Positions 37,565-47,370 of a stretch of DNA of 64,000 nt are shown in pieces. The stretch comes from Neobacillus drentensis. GTDB taxonomy: Bacteria; Bacillota; Bacilli; Bacillales; Cytobacillaceae. The stretch spans positions 5,868,501-5,932,500 of the forward strand of contig NZ_CP091110.1 in NCBI RefSeq assembly GCF_021560175.1, written 5' to 3'. The position numbers and the translations under genes are program-made. Numbering within the stretch: position 1 is the stretch's first letter; each line of letters begins with the position of its first letter. A model generated the notes under the pieces. The model worked only from the letters and a program-made list of their open reading frames with translations. It had not been told where the DNA came from and did no database searches.

Positions 37565-37928
37565 ACTACCACGCCTCCCATAATGTACTAATGCAGTAAA
37601 AAAATTACATTGAGGTCTATAGAATGTTTACCCGAGTACTCTTGACTTGAAACATTTGCTAGAAGATATGATAAACACAAAAAAGCCCGTCAATCACACT
37701 TGGGAGTTGACGAGTTTTCCTCTATTTCCACGGAATCGAAATATTCCTTAGTTAAATTCATCTTGTTGCAACGGCTCTTTTTTCTTGTTCCACTGGCAGG
37801 TTAACTGAAGAAGGAATGGTATAATAATTTAACTTGTTTCTCGACAATTCTAGTATAAAAGAAGTAGGATGTTTGCGTGTATTTTTTTGTCCACTTTTTG
37901 TGTTTAGACCCCAACAAATATTATAGCC
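37565..37928. other. Spacer with one weak hairpin
   Basis: A CGTCAA/TTGACG hairpin with a T-run lies near 37687-37715 and a lone TATAAT near 37820. No gene, RNA or repeat can be supported. Confidence 0.35.
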
Positions 37929-37957
37929 GCAAAAAAATATCCGGCACGAGGCCGGAC
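37929..37957 (-). terminator. Terminator of the large PHP/Ig exoprotein
   Basis: On the minus strand TCCGGC-CTCGT-GCCGGA is followed by a run of seven Ts within two bases. It lies about 120 bases beyond the gene's stop codon. Confidence 0.8.
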
Positions 37958-38073
37958 AACGATTCTATATAAAGGGGGTCATGAAAAAGGGTTGAATTAG
38001 CTTACCTCTTCATGTCCTTATTCTACCCCCTATATATGAACAAACTATTAAAAAATATTTACGTTTTTAAAAA

Positions 38074-41000
38074 CTATTTAGTAGCCTTCCCTGCCGCAAC
38101 CTCAAATGTTAATTGAGTTCTTGCCTCAGAATACGGTGTGATTAGACCAAAATTAAACTGATCCTTGGCTTCTACAACAACCGTATAGGTTCCAGGAATT
38201 TTAGCTGTCCAAGTCAATGTGTTGCTTGTCTCATAGTCTTGTGTGTAGATGACATTTCCCTTTTTATCGATGATGTAGAAACGATATACAGGAGTTCTGC
38301 TGCCCTCTGAGACTGCTGTAAATTGAATTGGATCTTTAAATACCTGTGTACCAGGCTTAGCTGTTGTGACACTTACCTTCGTTACTTTTTCATCTGCAAC
38401 TTTTACACTAGTAGCTAAACTAATGTTACCAGCTGCATCTGTAGCCGTAATGGAGATGGTTGAACCAGCTGGTTGCTTGGCAATGTCAATGGTAAATGTG
38501 CCGTCAAAGCCAGCTTTTACTTTCCCAATCTCTAGGTCATTGACCTTCGCTACTACTGTTGCACCTGACTCCGCTGAACCAGTGATTACGCGATCGTTAT
38601 CGTTTACTGGGTTGATGCTTGGTGCAACTGGAGCTGTTACGTCAATTACAGTTACTTCAGTAGCTACACTATGATTTCCAGCAGCGTCTGTTGCTGTTAC
38701 GGCAATATTAGTACTTGCTGTTTGTTTTCCAATTGTAATTGTAAACTTACCATCCGCATCTGCTGTGGCGGTACCAATTTCTTTGTCGCCTGCCACTGCT
38801 TTTACGGTCGCATTTGCTTCCGTTGTACCCGTGATAACCTCATCTTGATCTGTTACGTTAGTTACAACTGGAGCTTGTGGTGCTGTTCGATCAAGTACGG
38901 TTACTTCAGCAGCTTCGCTGACATTACCGGCAGCATCTGTTGCTGTGACGGAAATTCTGCTTCCCGCTGCTTGCTTCTCGATTGTGATCGAGTAATTGCC
39001 CGCTTCATCTGCCGTTGCGGTACCAATTACTTCACCAGCAACCTTTGCCTCTACCTTAGCATTCGCCTCGGTTGTACCAGTAATCACAACAGAGTTATCC
39101 GTTACCTCATATACTACTGGTGCATCAGGAGCTGTTGCATCACTTACAGTGACTTCAGTAGCTACACCATGATTTCCTGCAACGTCTGTTGCTGTTACGG
39201 CAATCTTAGTTCCTGCTGTTTGTTTTTCAATAGAAATCGTAAATTTACCATCTGCATCAGCTGTTGCCGTACCAATTTCTTGGCCGCCTGCTGTTGCTGT
39301 TACGGTCGCATTTGCTTCGGTTGTGCCAGAGATTGCTTTATCTTGATCTGTTACCCCATTTACAACTGGTGCTTCTGGAGCTGATGTATCTGTTCCAACC
39401 AATTCTTTCGTGTTTCTTACACGGATCCGAGTCCCTTCTGAAAATGATCCAGAAAGACCGACGGCTTCTAACGTGTCGCCTACTTTAAGAACTGGAACAG
39501 GACCGCTTTGGTTGACAATGTATCCGTCTGTGAAGAATAACACATCACCAGAGCCATCATTGATCACATAGGAATTATCGTCATACTTTGATACGACTTT
39601 TCCTGTTACTTTTACAAGTAGACCTTGGTTTGCAGCAGAGGTTGCTTCACCAGTGCTAACTGTCTTAGGTTGGACTGGATCGCCTGAACCAATTTTAATC
39701 ACGTCGCTTGCAAAGGTTGTAAATTCTAGTTCTTTGTTATTTTCAAATGTCTTAATGTGACCATGGACACGGACTTTGTCGCCTAGTTTCAGTGAACCTG
39801 ACGGAACTTCTTGGAATGCCATAATACCGCCTGTTTCATCCTGGAGGTAGAACGCATCAAAGAAATTGTCTGCTCCTGTTGTCACTGTACCCTCTACAAC
39901 TACATCTGTACCGTCTTCTTTCGAACGGACATCGGCAATTTTGGATACTTTCGTTTCACGATGTGCGAGCCAGTTGACGGCATTTAATGTGAATTCATCA
40001 TTTCCTTTTGGCTCATATGATTCATCTATTTGTTTGTCATTGAAGATGTTCATACCGGACACGACAATCCGTCCGTTCGATCCAATTTCTTCAGAGGCAA
40101 TTAATGGAATCGCCGAACCGCCGGTTTCATCGGAAACCGCATCGTAGGTGTATCCGCCTTTGATATTGCCTTGGTAGGTGGTTTCATTTCCTTTTGCAAG
40201 GATGGTCACCTTACCAGTATCTGTTAGTGGCTGATTATTTGCGCCTGATAGACTTGAACCGCTGTAGTAATCAATAAAGGATACGCGGTCGGTAATTAAG
40301 TTTGAGACTAATCCTGGATGCACTCGGACTGCATATGGGCTGACCTTTGGATCACTCCAGAAGTTACCGCTCTTGCTGTCGTCAAAGACTCCATCACTGC
40401 TCATGCGGATCGCCGAGCCCATCTCACCTAATAAGGCATTGTTCATTGTAGGGTCGGTACTGTTATTGCTCTTCCCTGCCATTAACAAGGAACCGCCATT
40501 TTTCACAAAATTCGCCACGGCTGTATCTTCTGCAGCAGTTAAGGCTGTTCTTGTGTGGGTGAGTACGAGTACCTTCACACCGGCTAATACCTCATCTGTA
40601 AGGGCTGTTTTATTTTCCGTAACGGTATAGCCTTCTTTTTGTAGCATAAGGGTAAATGCTTTTAGGTTATCCTTATATGTTCCACTGTCGCCACTTGTAT
40701 TTTCATTGCCATGGTTGGCATCAATTAATACTTTCACGCCGAGCGGCTCTTTAATTTTTACTGGTAAGGTAAACTTCGTGTCCCCTAGGTCCAGACCGTC
40801 TAATGAGGTAACTACAGCGATTATTTTGTGGTCACCTGTTAATGGGGCAGCCCACGTTGCCGATGCAGTTGCTGAACTCTTCGGTAGAATCGAAGAAATG
40901 TTGCTTGTTCCAATTAAGTTGGTTTGGTTTACTTCATCATAATAGAAGTCTACCTTTAGGTTTTTAACTGGTTGTGTACCGTTGTTTGCAACGGTTGCTT

Positions 41001-44000
41001 TTAATGTTGCCGGGTTACCGCCGATCACGACGCCGCCGTCGACATCAATGCTGTTTACTTTTACATCCACTGGTTCTTCTTTTGACCAGATTGGTGAAGA
41101 GTAAATTCGTTCGCCGTCCATTTGGGTTACTTTTACTACAAACCATTGCTGGCCGCCTGTAACTGAATAAGATGGAGTCCAAGTGAAGTCTTTTTCCATC
41201 GGCGTAATCGAATCGACCACTTTGCCGCCATTGGTGATTAATTCAACTTTGGCAATTCGGTCGTCTGATTTGTAGCTTGTTGGAAGATAGCTATAATCTG
41301 TATCGTTATGAGCTTCTGCCACTAAATCGCTGCCCTTAATGTTAAATTTAAGATTTTTGCTGTCGACGGTTGAACCCATGTAATAACCATTGGCTAAAAC
41401 GTCTAAGGTGAAGTTCGGATCTTCTTCCATATAAACGCGCATATTACGCATCGAGTGAAGCAGTGATGCCTGTTTAAGGTCGTCTGCAACGATAACCGTA
41501 CGGGCATTGACTTGACCCCATGTTCCTTCATGGTTGTCTTCACCATATGTTGGTGCGACGTGCCAGCCTAAATCTAAGGCAGAATAGAATTTACCTTCCG
41601 CGTTAGCATAGCCGTAGTGGCCGGAACCATTTCCTACCTCTAACATGGTGAATAGCTTGTCTACTTTTGCATCATAAGGCTTAAAGTTGTTGAACGCATT
41701 CGCTGACATATCTGGGTGGTTGAATTGGCCCACGATATCGTCGTATGTCATAACCCATGCATAGTACTGGCTTAAGTCTTGGTATTGTTTTCCGTTAATA
41801 TTTCGGTCGATAAAGTTATCAGTACCGAAGATGTTAGAGTGTCCCCATGTTGTTGAAGTCATCTCAAATGCCGGGAAAACGACATAATCATCGGATGTGT
41901 ACTTTTTAGCAAGATCTTTTGTTAACTGCCAGTCCGATCCGCCAGAACGTTCTGGTACCGACTTCCCATCTGCTGTTGTACGTGCTACTGTGTCTGTTCC
42001 CAATTTTTCAGGGTCGATATCATGAGAGTGATCTGAGAAAGCAAACCAATCGTAATGATGGAACTTACCTGCTTTTAACGCATCTTCAGGTGTACCGGCT
42101 GCGTCATGAGAGATATTGGTATGGTTATGGGTTGTCCCACGGTAGTGATTTCCGCCTGTAAAACGTGGAACCACTTCAAATGTCCATTCTTTTTCTGTTA
42201 AGTTGCCTTTTGAATCTTTTGCTGAAACCTTTACCTTGTGTGTGCCAAGGGCAAGATCTGTTTCAGGTGTGTATTTTACCTGTGTTTTGCTGATTGTTGC
42301 CGCTGGTGCTGTTAGCTCTTGGCCATCCAGCCACATTTGAACAGTTGTTTGGTCGACACCGCTTGCGTCATCAATTAAAGCAGAAATTTCTGGTGTTGGG
42401 CTTTCTATTTTTGTTGTATCCTGTGGTGTTAAACCTGAAATTTCTGGTCCAGTGGTATCTTCAATTAGGGTTACTGGATATGGAGCTGCACTGGTTCCAG
42501 CTGTTTGTACTTGTTCACCTGCTTTTGCTTCGATGTAATAGTCAAAGCCGTTTTGAGGGACATTGGCTGCTGTTAATGTAGCCGTATAGCGCCCGTCGCC
42601 TCCGTTTACCATTGGTAATGCTGTATAACCGGTTGTACCTGTTGCTCGGTAGTAAAGTGTGACCGATTCAGCACCATCAGCATTGGCTTCAAATTCTACA
42701 TTTGCATCTTTGTAGACTTTTGTTAATGCTGTGTGTGTGATGCCTAAAATTGGTGCAATATCACTTACCGCACGCGGATATAATTGATACCCGGATGTAA
42801 GTTGTGTTTTGTTGGTTGTATATTGACCTAAAATACCAGTAACTGTGTAGCTTTTGCCTACGACTAAATCGTTATCTGGAACAATTCCTGTCGTGCTCAT
42901 CACCCGCAATGTGGTTGCTTTGTTGTTTTCATCGACAAAGGTCACATTGTAGTTCGGAGGTGTGCTTGCTGTCGCAGAAACCTTACCTGTAATGGTTACA
43001 AGACTTCCTTCTAGCGGTTCAGCTGTGGCAAAAGTTGTTGAATCAACGATTGATAATGATTTGGAATCAGGGATTGGATTCCCTTCACTTAATTTTACAA
43101 TTGCGGTAGGTTCAAATTCAGTTAAGCCGTTATAAACAAGAACTTTACCCGTAATTCTTAGCTTATCCCCTTTTGTTACCTTAAATGGTGTTTCATAAGC
43201 CGTACTGAAAATATTAATTCCAGCTGTATCGTCTTGAAGATAGAAGTTTTGTTTCTGTGCTCCAAGAATCTGGTTATCAACAGTGGCAACGCCTTCAATA
43301 GTAAAATATTTATCTACATTTAAAGGCTGACCATTGGAATTATATGAACGAACTTCATTTAGTTTTGTAATCTGTGTGGTATCCGCTTTTGTTACGGAAA
43401 CAGGATTACTTTCTAGCATGATGCCTTTTGTAGAACTTGTTTTTTGAGTGACTGATACGGTATCAGGAGCATTGTTAATGGTAGCCGAGAATTCTCCTTG
43501 TGTACCTGCTTTAATTTCTTCGGTATTTAATTTCGTGTTTGTTGGTGAGTACACATTAATGGTGGCATTTGCAGAAGCCGCTCCTGCACTGCCGATTAAT
43601 GTTCCGACGCCATTTGCTACTGCATAGCTAAGTTTCGCTTGTTGAACATCTGTACTAGCGATTGCTGCATTAATTTGGATGGCAGCACTTTCTGCCAAAC
43701 CACTTTGGGTTGCAGCAATATAAACAGATGTTAAGTTAGTGCCAGCTGGCAAGTTAAGTTCAAAAGAACCGTCTGCCTTTGCCGTCGCTGATGCCAGTGC
43801 CGTACCTTTTGCTGCACTTGCATAGGCTTTTACCGTTGAATTCGCTTCCACTGCTTCTGACAGCCCGGTAACTTTGTCTGTTGTATATTGAATATTATTT
43901 CCTTTTGGCTGCAAGCTGGTTACAGGAACCATTGGAGCTTCTGTTGGGCTTGCTGTGTTTCTAGGAGTTGGTGAAACTGTAACAAAATCAGCTGCATTAT

Positions 44001-44619
44001 CGTCTGTATCCCATGCATTACCAAGACCTTGAGCCGGTGCTGTATTGGCATACGGTATACGGACTGCACTTAATGTCGCTGATAGTGATTTTGTTGGGCC
44101 AGTTGTCCCTTCGTAACCAACGGTCCCTGTTCCATATCCGACAAAATCGATTACACCTGTTGGATATTGTCCCGAAACAGCAGTGGTAGAGTTAACTAGG
44201 ACCACTTTGCCTGTACCTGCCCCCATTGCAAGAGAGCCAGTCACGTCAGCTGTTGGTAACGGCTTGTCCTTTACTGTAGTACCTATTGCCCCTTGAATTA
44301 AAAAATAACCGTGAGATTTTATCGTACCTGTTACGATAGGAGTGACGCTCCATCCCGTACCAGTTGAGCTCGCATATTGAACTGACCATCCATCCAAGGA
44401 AACATCCTTATCTGTTGGATTGTATAATTCAATAAAATCATTTGAATAAGTAGCCCCGCTGTTACCTCCAGCCCCATACACTTGGGAGATCACCACATGA
44501 TCAGCCTGCTCAGCATGAGCTCTGCCTATTAAACTACTCGGCAAAAATGTACCAATTAATAGAAGTGCTGCCATGAACGAACTTGTCCATCGCTTAAACT
44601 GCCTATTCTTCCCCTTCAT
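38074..44619 (-). CDS. Giant secreted protein: lamin-tail, OB folds, PHP phosphoesterase, Ig repeats
   Basis: A 2181-residue exported protein. Signal peptide to about residue 37; lamin-tail domain 38-165 (VVISQVYGAGGNSGATYSND); two OB-fold (YhcR-like) domains about 415-620; Ig-like and chitobiase-like modules to 815. A CehA/McbA-type PHP core covers about 820-1100, with THNHT, FSDHSH, FNHPD and YGEDNH as metal ligands. A CARDB-like domain is at about 1185-1290, then a GATase/DUF4350-like domain at about 1295-1540 (VKVLIDANHG, LVLTHTR) and two more OB folds to about 1745. Four Big_6 repeats reach about 2090 and a PKD-like end follows. All PHP ligands are kept, so phosphodiesterase or phosphatase activity on extracellular nucleic acid or phosphate esters is likely. 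No wall anchor. Confidence 0.88.
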   Translation of the reverse strand: MKGKNRQFKRWTSSFMAALLLIGTFLPSSLIGRAHAEQADHVVISQVYGAGGNSGATYSNDFIELYNPTDKDVSLDGWSVQYASSTGTGWSVTPIVTGTIKSHGYFLIQGAIGTTVKDKPLPTADVTGSLAMGAGTGKVVLVNSTTAVSGQYPTGVIDFVGYGTGTVGYEGTTGPTKSLSATLSAVRIPYANTAPAQGLGNAWDTDDNAADFVTVSPTPRNTASPTEAPMVPVTSLQPKGNNIQYTTDKVTGLSEAVEANSTVKAYASAAKGTALASATAKADGSFELNLPAGTNLTSVYIAATQSGLAESAAIQINAAIASTDVQQAKLSYAVANGVGTLIGSAGAASANATINVYSPTNTKLNTEEIKAGTQGEFSATINNAPDTVSVTQKTSSTKGIMLESNPVSVTKADTTQITKLNEVRSYNSNGQPLNVDKYFTIEGVATVDNQILGAQKQNFYLQDDTAGINIFSTAYETPFKVTKGDKLRITGKVLVYNGLTEFEPTAIVKLSEGNPIPDSKSLSIVDSTTFATAEPLEGSLVTITGKVSATASTPPNYNVTFVDENNKATTLRVMSTTGIVPDNDLVVGKSYTVTGILGQYTTNKTQLTSGYQLYPRAVSDIAPILGITHTALTKVYKDANVEFEANADGAESVTLYYRATGTTGYTALPMVNGGDGRYTATLTAANVPQNGFDYYIEAKAGEQVQTAGTSAAPYPVTLIEDTTGPEISGLTPQDTTKIESPTPEISALIDDASGVDQTTVQMWLDGQELTAPAATISKTQVKYTPETDLALGTHKVKVSAKDSKGNLTEKEWTFEVVPRFTGGNHYRGTTHNHTNISHDAAGTPEDALKAGKFHHYDWFAFSDHSHDIDPEKLGTDTVARTTADGKSVPERSGGSDWQLTKDLAKKYTSDDYVVFPAFEMTSTTWGHSNIFGTDNFIDRNINGKQYQDLSQYYAWVMTYDDIVGQFNHPDMSANAFNNFKPYDAKVDKLFTMLEVGNGSGHYGYANAEGKFYSALDLGWHVAPTYGEDNHEGTWGQVNARTVIVADDLKQASLLHSMRNMRVYMEEDPNFTLDVLANGYYMGSTVDSKNLKFNIKGSDLVAEAHNDTDYSYLPTSYKSDDRIAKVELITNGGKVVDSITPMEKDFTWTPSYSVTGGQQWFVVKVTQMDGERIYSSPIWSKEEPVDVKVNSIDVDGGVVIGGNPATLKATVANNGTQPVKNLKVDFYYDEVNQTNLIGTSNISSILPKSSATASATWAAPLTGDHKIIAVVTSLDGLDLGDTKFTLPVKIKEPLGVKVLIDANHGNENTSGDSGTYKDNLKAFTLMLQKEGYTVTENKTALTDEVLAGVKVLVLTHTRTALTAAEDTAVANFVKNGGSLLMAGKSNNSTDPTMNNALLGEMGSAIRMSSDGVFDDSKSGNFWSDPKVSPYAVRVHPGLVSNLITDRVSFIDYYSGSSLSGANNQPLTDTGKVTILAKGNETTYQGNIKGGYTYDAVSDETGGSAIPLIASEEIGSNGRIVVSGMNIFNDKQIDESYEPKGNDEFTLNAVNWLAHRETKVSKIADVRSKEDGTDVVVEGTVTTGADNFFDAFYLQDETGGIMAFQEVPSGSLKLGDKVRVHGHIKTFENNKELEFTTFASDVIKIGSGDPVQPKTVSTGEATSAANQGLLVKVTGKVVSKYDDNSYVINDGSGDVLFFTDGYIVNQSGPVPVLKVGDTLEAVGLSGSFSEGTRIRVRNTKELVGTDTSAPEAPVVNGVTDQDKAISGTTEANATVTATAGGQEIGTATADADGKFTISIEKQTAGTKIAVTATDVAGNHGVATEVTVSDATAPDAPVVYEVTDNSVVITGTTEANAKVEAKVAGEVIGTATADEAGNYSITIEKQAAGSRISVTATDAAGNVSEAAEVTVLDRTAPQAPVVTNVTDQDEVITGTTEANATVKAVAGDKEIGTATADADGKFTITIGKQTASTNIAVTATDAAGNHSVATEVTVIDVTAPVAPSINPVNDNDRVITGSAESGATVVAKVNDLEIGKVKAGFDGTFTIDIAKQPAGSTISITATDAAGNISLATSVKVADEKVTKVSVTTAKPGTQVFKDPIQFTAVSEGSRTPVYRFYIIDKKGNVIYTQDYETSNTLTWTAKIPGTYTVVVEAKDQFNFGLITPYSEARTQLTFEVAAGKATK

Positions 44620-44890
44620 TCATTCTCCACCCTTTTATAGTTTTTTCGACAAAAAGTAGATCGAAATCCCCTTTCTTTCTGAATAATTTCAATTACACTA
44701 CTATTCTACAAAATTTTAAATTACAATGATATATTGTTTGTCAGATTTATGAACTTTATTTATTTAGTAGTTATTTCCATGTATACAAATGGGTTTAAAA
44801 TATGTTTATATAGAAATATATTTGGGGTTTTTTCCACTCTATAACCCTATACTTACATTATTTAAATATAGTAATTTCAGGAGGAATACT

Positions 44891-46072
44891 GTGCCTATAT
44901 TTTTCGACAAACAGCGAATCAGACCTCTAATCTTTGTATTATTGACCATTCTATTAGTTTGGATTTCTATTCCTTCTAAAGCGTCCGCACATGCTTACAG
45001 TGCGAGTTATACAAAGATAACAATGAACAGTAAACACACAGAACTTGTCTTTACGCTGGATACATTGTCTATTCTTGAATTATTACCCTCAATTGATGCA
45101 AATAAAAACTTTGTCCTTGAAAAATCGGAAATCACTAAAAACAAACATCATCTCGAAGAGCTAATTGAGGAAGGCCTGACACTTGACAAAGGAAACAAGG
45201 AGCAAACTCCTAAAATAACAAGTATGAAACTTGTTAAAAAGGAAAATAAAGAATTTCTTTCTACTTATATGACGTTCCCGGCCTTTTCACCTGGTGACAC
45301 GATTAACTATAATGATGGTTTTTATTTTCATGACACCGGCACCAACTATGTCGACCTGATCACAGCTACGATTAATGGGGAATCAACCGAAGGTGTCTTA
45401 CAAGGAAAAGAGCGGACCTGGACGGTTTTAGTAACGGAAATTCAGCAGGAGCAAGGGCAAACGGCACAGCCTGATTCTCATCAAGTGCAGCCGAAGCCGG
45501 CCGCACCCCCTGTTGAAAAAACGCCTAGCACATCTTGGTTTTCCTTTTTTAAACTAGGCATGCTTCATATTTTAACTGGTTATGATCACCTGCTATTTTT
45601 GCTGGCTTTACTGCTGCGAAAGCAAACCTTTAAACAGTATGCGGCAATTGTTACGTCGTTTACGATTGCCCATAGTATTACGCTTAGTCTGGCGGTATTG
45701 GGGTGGGTTACGCTCCCTTCTCGTTTTGTCGAGGCCGTGATTGCCTTTAGTATTTGTTATGTCGCGCTGGAGAATATTTTTAGAAAAGAAATCCGCTATC
45801 GCTGGAGCATCACGTTCCTGTTTGGTTTGATTCACGGCCTTGGCTTTGCGACAATTTTAAAAGAGATGGCCATTCCGAAGAGTCATTTGGCTGTGGCACT
45901 GATTAATTTCAATCTGGGGATTGAAGCGGTTCAGCTGACGATTGTCTGTCTGCTGCTTCCGTTATTATCGTACTTATTTAAGTTGAAGAACTCTGGAAAA
46001 GTAGTCACCTACGGTTCGTATGCGATTGTGGCGTTAGGTGCGATTTGGCTGTTCCAGCGGTTGTTCCTATAA
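44891..46072 (+). CDS. HupE/UreJ-2 family membrane protein
   Basis: A 393-residue protein from GTG, chosen because AGGAGG is six bases upstream; the longer frame adds 34 unsupported codons. A signal or membrane segment (residues 12-37) leads to an outside domain of about 190 residues (HAYSASYTKITMNSKHTELV, then DANKNFVLEKSEI, an EF-hand-like loop). A proline/glutamine linker follows, then a C-terminal HupE/UreJ membrane domain with LGMLHILTGYDHLLFLLALL, FTIAHSITLSLAVLG, FGLIHGLGFA and ALINFNLGIEAVQL. The conserved histidines suggest a metal (Ni or Co) site. Function is not established. Confidence 0.88.
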   Translation: MPIFFDKQRIRPLIFVLLTILLVWISIPSKASAHAYSASYTKITMNSKHTELVFTLDTLSILELLPSIDANKNFVLEKSEITKNKHHLEELIEEGLTLDKGNKEQTPKITSMKLVKKENKEFLSTYMTFPAFSPGDTINYNDGFYFHDTGTNYVDLITATINGESTEGVLQGKERTWTVLVTEIQQEQGQTAQPDSHQVQPKPAAPPVEKTPSTSWFSFFKLGMLHILTGYDHLLFLLALLLRKQTFKQYAAIVTSFTIAHSITLSLAVLGWVTLPSRFVEAVIAFSICYVALENIFRKEIRYRWSITFLFGLIHGLGFATILKEMAIPKSHLAVALINFNLGIEAVQLTIVCLLLPLLSYLFKLKNSGKVVTYGSYAIVALGAIWLFQRLFL

Positions 46073-46151
46073 TTTATAAACCTGGACGTATCTAACCCTG
46101 TAAAAAGTTATCCATAAGTAGTAAATCTATCATTTCCTAGAACACAAAAAA

Positions 46152-46180
46152 GGCGTATGAATTGGCATACGTCTTCTTTC
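46152..46180 (+). terminator. Terminator of the HupE-like gene
   Basis: GGCGTATG and CATACGTC pair around six bases, with A-rich and T-containing flanks, 80 bases after the stop. Confidence 0.65.
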
Positions 46181-46480
46181 AATGTTTAAAAAATCATTAC
46201 TGGTTCTTTTTGACATCTTGAATGATACTATTTTTAGTCATTTCACTTAATGTCGAATATGGTATTCAGAAAGGATCTTCGTTACCAATTTAGGATTTTT
46301 ATATCTACTAGCAGGAGAAATGTTTGATGGCATAAAAAAATTGTTACTTTCCACTATCAATGGGGTAGTACATTCGTAAAGGGATGTTTGTTGTGTCTGC
46401 ACAAGAAAAGATACAGGCCCAAGTTTTTGGTTGTAAAAGGTTCATTACTTAATAGCCAAGAAATTCCGGTCGATTAAAAA
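46181..46480. other. Spacer with a short membrane-protein-like scrap
   Basis: Around 46290-46378 a frame reads LGFLYLLAGEMFDGIKKLLL and ends STINGVVHS, but it has no start or ribosome binding site. It may be the end of a lost membrane gene. Nothing else is identified. Confidence 0.25.
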
Positions 46481-46521
46481 AACAAAGGAAATGGAGTTTT
46501 TCGTTTCCTTTGTTTTCTTTT
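46481..46521. terminator. Bidirectional hairpin before yrhK
   Basis: AACAAAGGAAA and TTTCCTTTGTT form an 11-bp stem followed by T-rich sequence. Confidence 0.6.
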
Positions 46522-46639
46522 TTGCCCGTTGGCAACTTCTTAATTGGAGTAATCTCCTTATGTCATTAGTCTCATTACAGATTTTTAGGGATTTTAATGA
46601 AATGATATTATTTGATATACCTTTCACAGGAGGCTGCAA

Positions 46640-46891
46640 ATGTTTAAAATAAAGTTTCAGAAAAGAACTATTAAAGTAAAAGCCGGTCCTTTCAGCTTAT
46701 TTATTAAAAGGAATTTTAAGGTGATCTATACATTAAACGATATTTTGTTAGGGCTTGAATTTTTAATAGGAAGTGTATTATTTCTTTTTCCATCTACGGA
46801 AACTCTAGCTGTTTGTCTATTTATAACAGGAAGTACCCAAATGCTTATACGTCCTGTAATCCGTTTATTTAATGAAATCCAATTAAAATAA
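46640..46891 (+). CDS. yrhK: YrhK-domain small membrane protein
   Basis: An 83-residue protein with two membrane helices (residues 31-48 and 56-73). IYTLNDILLGLEFLIGSVLF and AVCLFITGSTQMLIRPVIRL match the YrhK pattern (helix, short loop, helix, 'G..Q...RP..RL'). CACAGGAGG is just upstream of the ATG. Function unknown. A terminator follows. Confidence 0.75.
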   Translation: MFKIKFQKRTIKVKAGPFSLFIKRNFKVIYTLNDILLGLEFLIGSVLFLFPSTETLAVCLFITGSTQMLIRPVIRLFNEIQLK

Positions 46892-46953
46892 AAAGTTACC
46901 TAATACCACTATCGAGGGATGGCTTTATGACACTGGAAAGCAGCTGACCATAA

Positions 46954-46997
46954 AATAGGATGCTACCAAATGAAATTGGAGGCATCCTATTTTTCTT
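46954..46997 (+). terminator. Terminator of yrhK
   Basis: AGGATGC/GCATCCT with an inner CCAA/TTGG pairing and a T-run. Confidence 0.8.
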
Positions 46998-47086
46998 TGA
47001 ACAGAAGAAACATTCCCCTAGGCTAAAAATACAATTTTAATTCTTGGCTGGGCGGGTTGCGTACAATCTGTTCCGGCAGGAAAGGC

Positions 47087-47272
47087 CACGGTAAATGAAG
47101 AGCTCTTTCATTGCCCGACGGGGTGAATTTTATCCCGACACGGTAAATGAAATGCCTTTTCTTTGCCCGATGAGATGCATTTATCCCCGACACGGTAAAT
47201 GAAATGCCTTTTCTTTGCCCGATGAGATGCATTTACCCCCGACACGGTAAATGAAATGCCTTTTCTTTATGG
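47087..47272. repeat. 52-bp tandem repeat with an internal inverted repeat
   Basis: CACGGTAAATGAA begins at 47087, 47139, 47191 and 47243, an exact 52-bp period; the second and third units differ by only one or two bases and the first is more diverged. Each unit carries GGTAAATG(AAATGC) and GCATTTA(C/T)CC, so each can form a hairpin across the boundary. The unit also has TTTGCCCGATGAGATG. A minus-strand frame crosses it but has no ribosome binding site. It lies between yrhK and the C39-like gene. Confidence 0.85.
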
Positions 47273-47370
47273 AAAAAGCACATCTGTTTGAGGGATCATG
47301 CATCCCGTAGTATTCGTATGAAGATATTGCACACGACAGAAATACCTTCCGCATTTTCTTCAAGTGAACT

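Noticed and set aside
38671..39384. 237-codon plus-strand frame rich in cysteine and tyrosine
   Set aside because: Antisense reading of the repeated Ig domains of the 2181-residue protein; it repeats with the same period and has no start signal.
47087..47272. CRISPR array
   Set aside because: Unit and spacing are both fixed at 52 bp with no unique spacers, and no cas genes are near.
47023..47363. Two minus-strand frames across the 52-bp repeat
   Set aside because: They translate the repeat and have no ribosome binding site.
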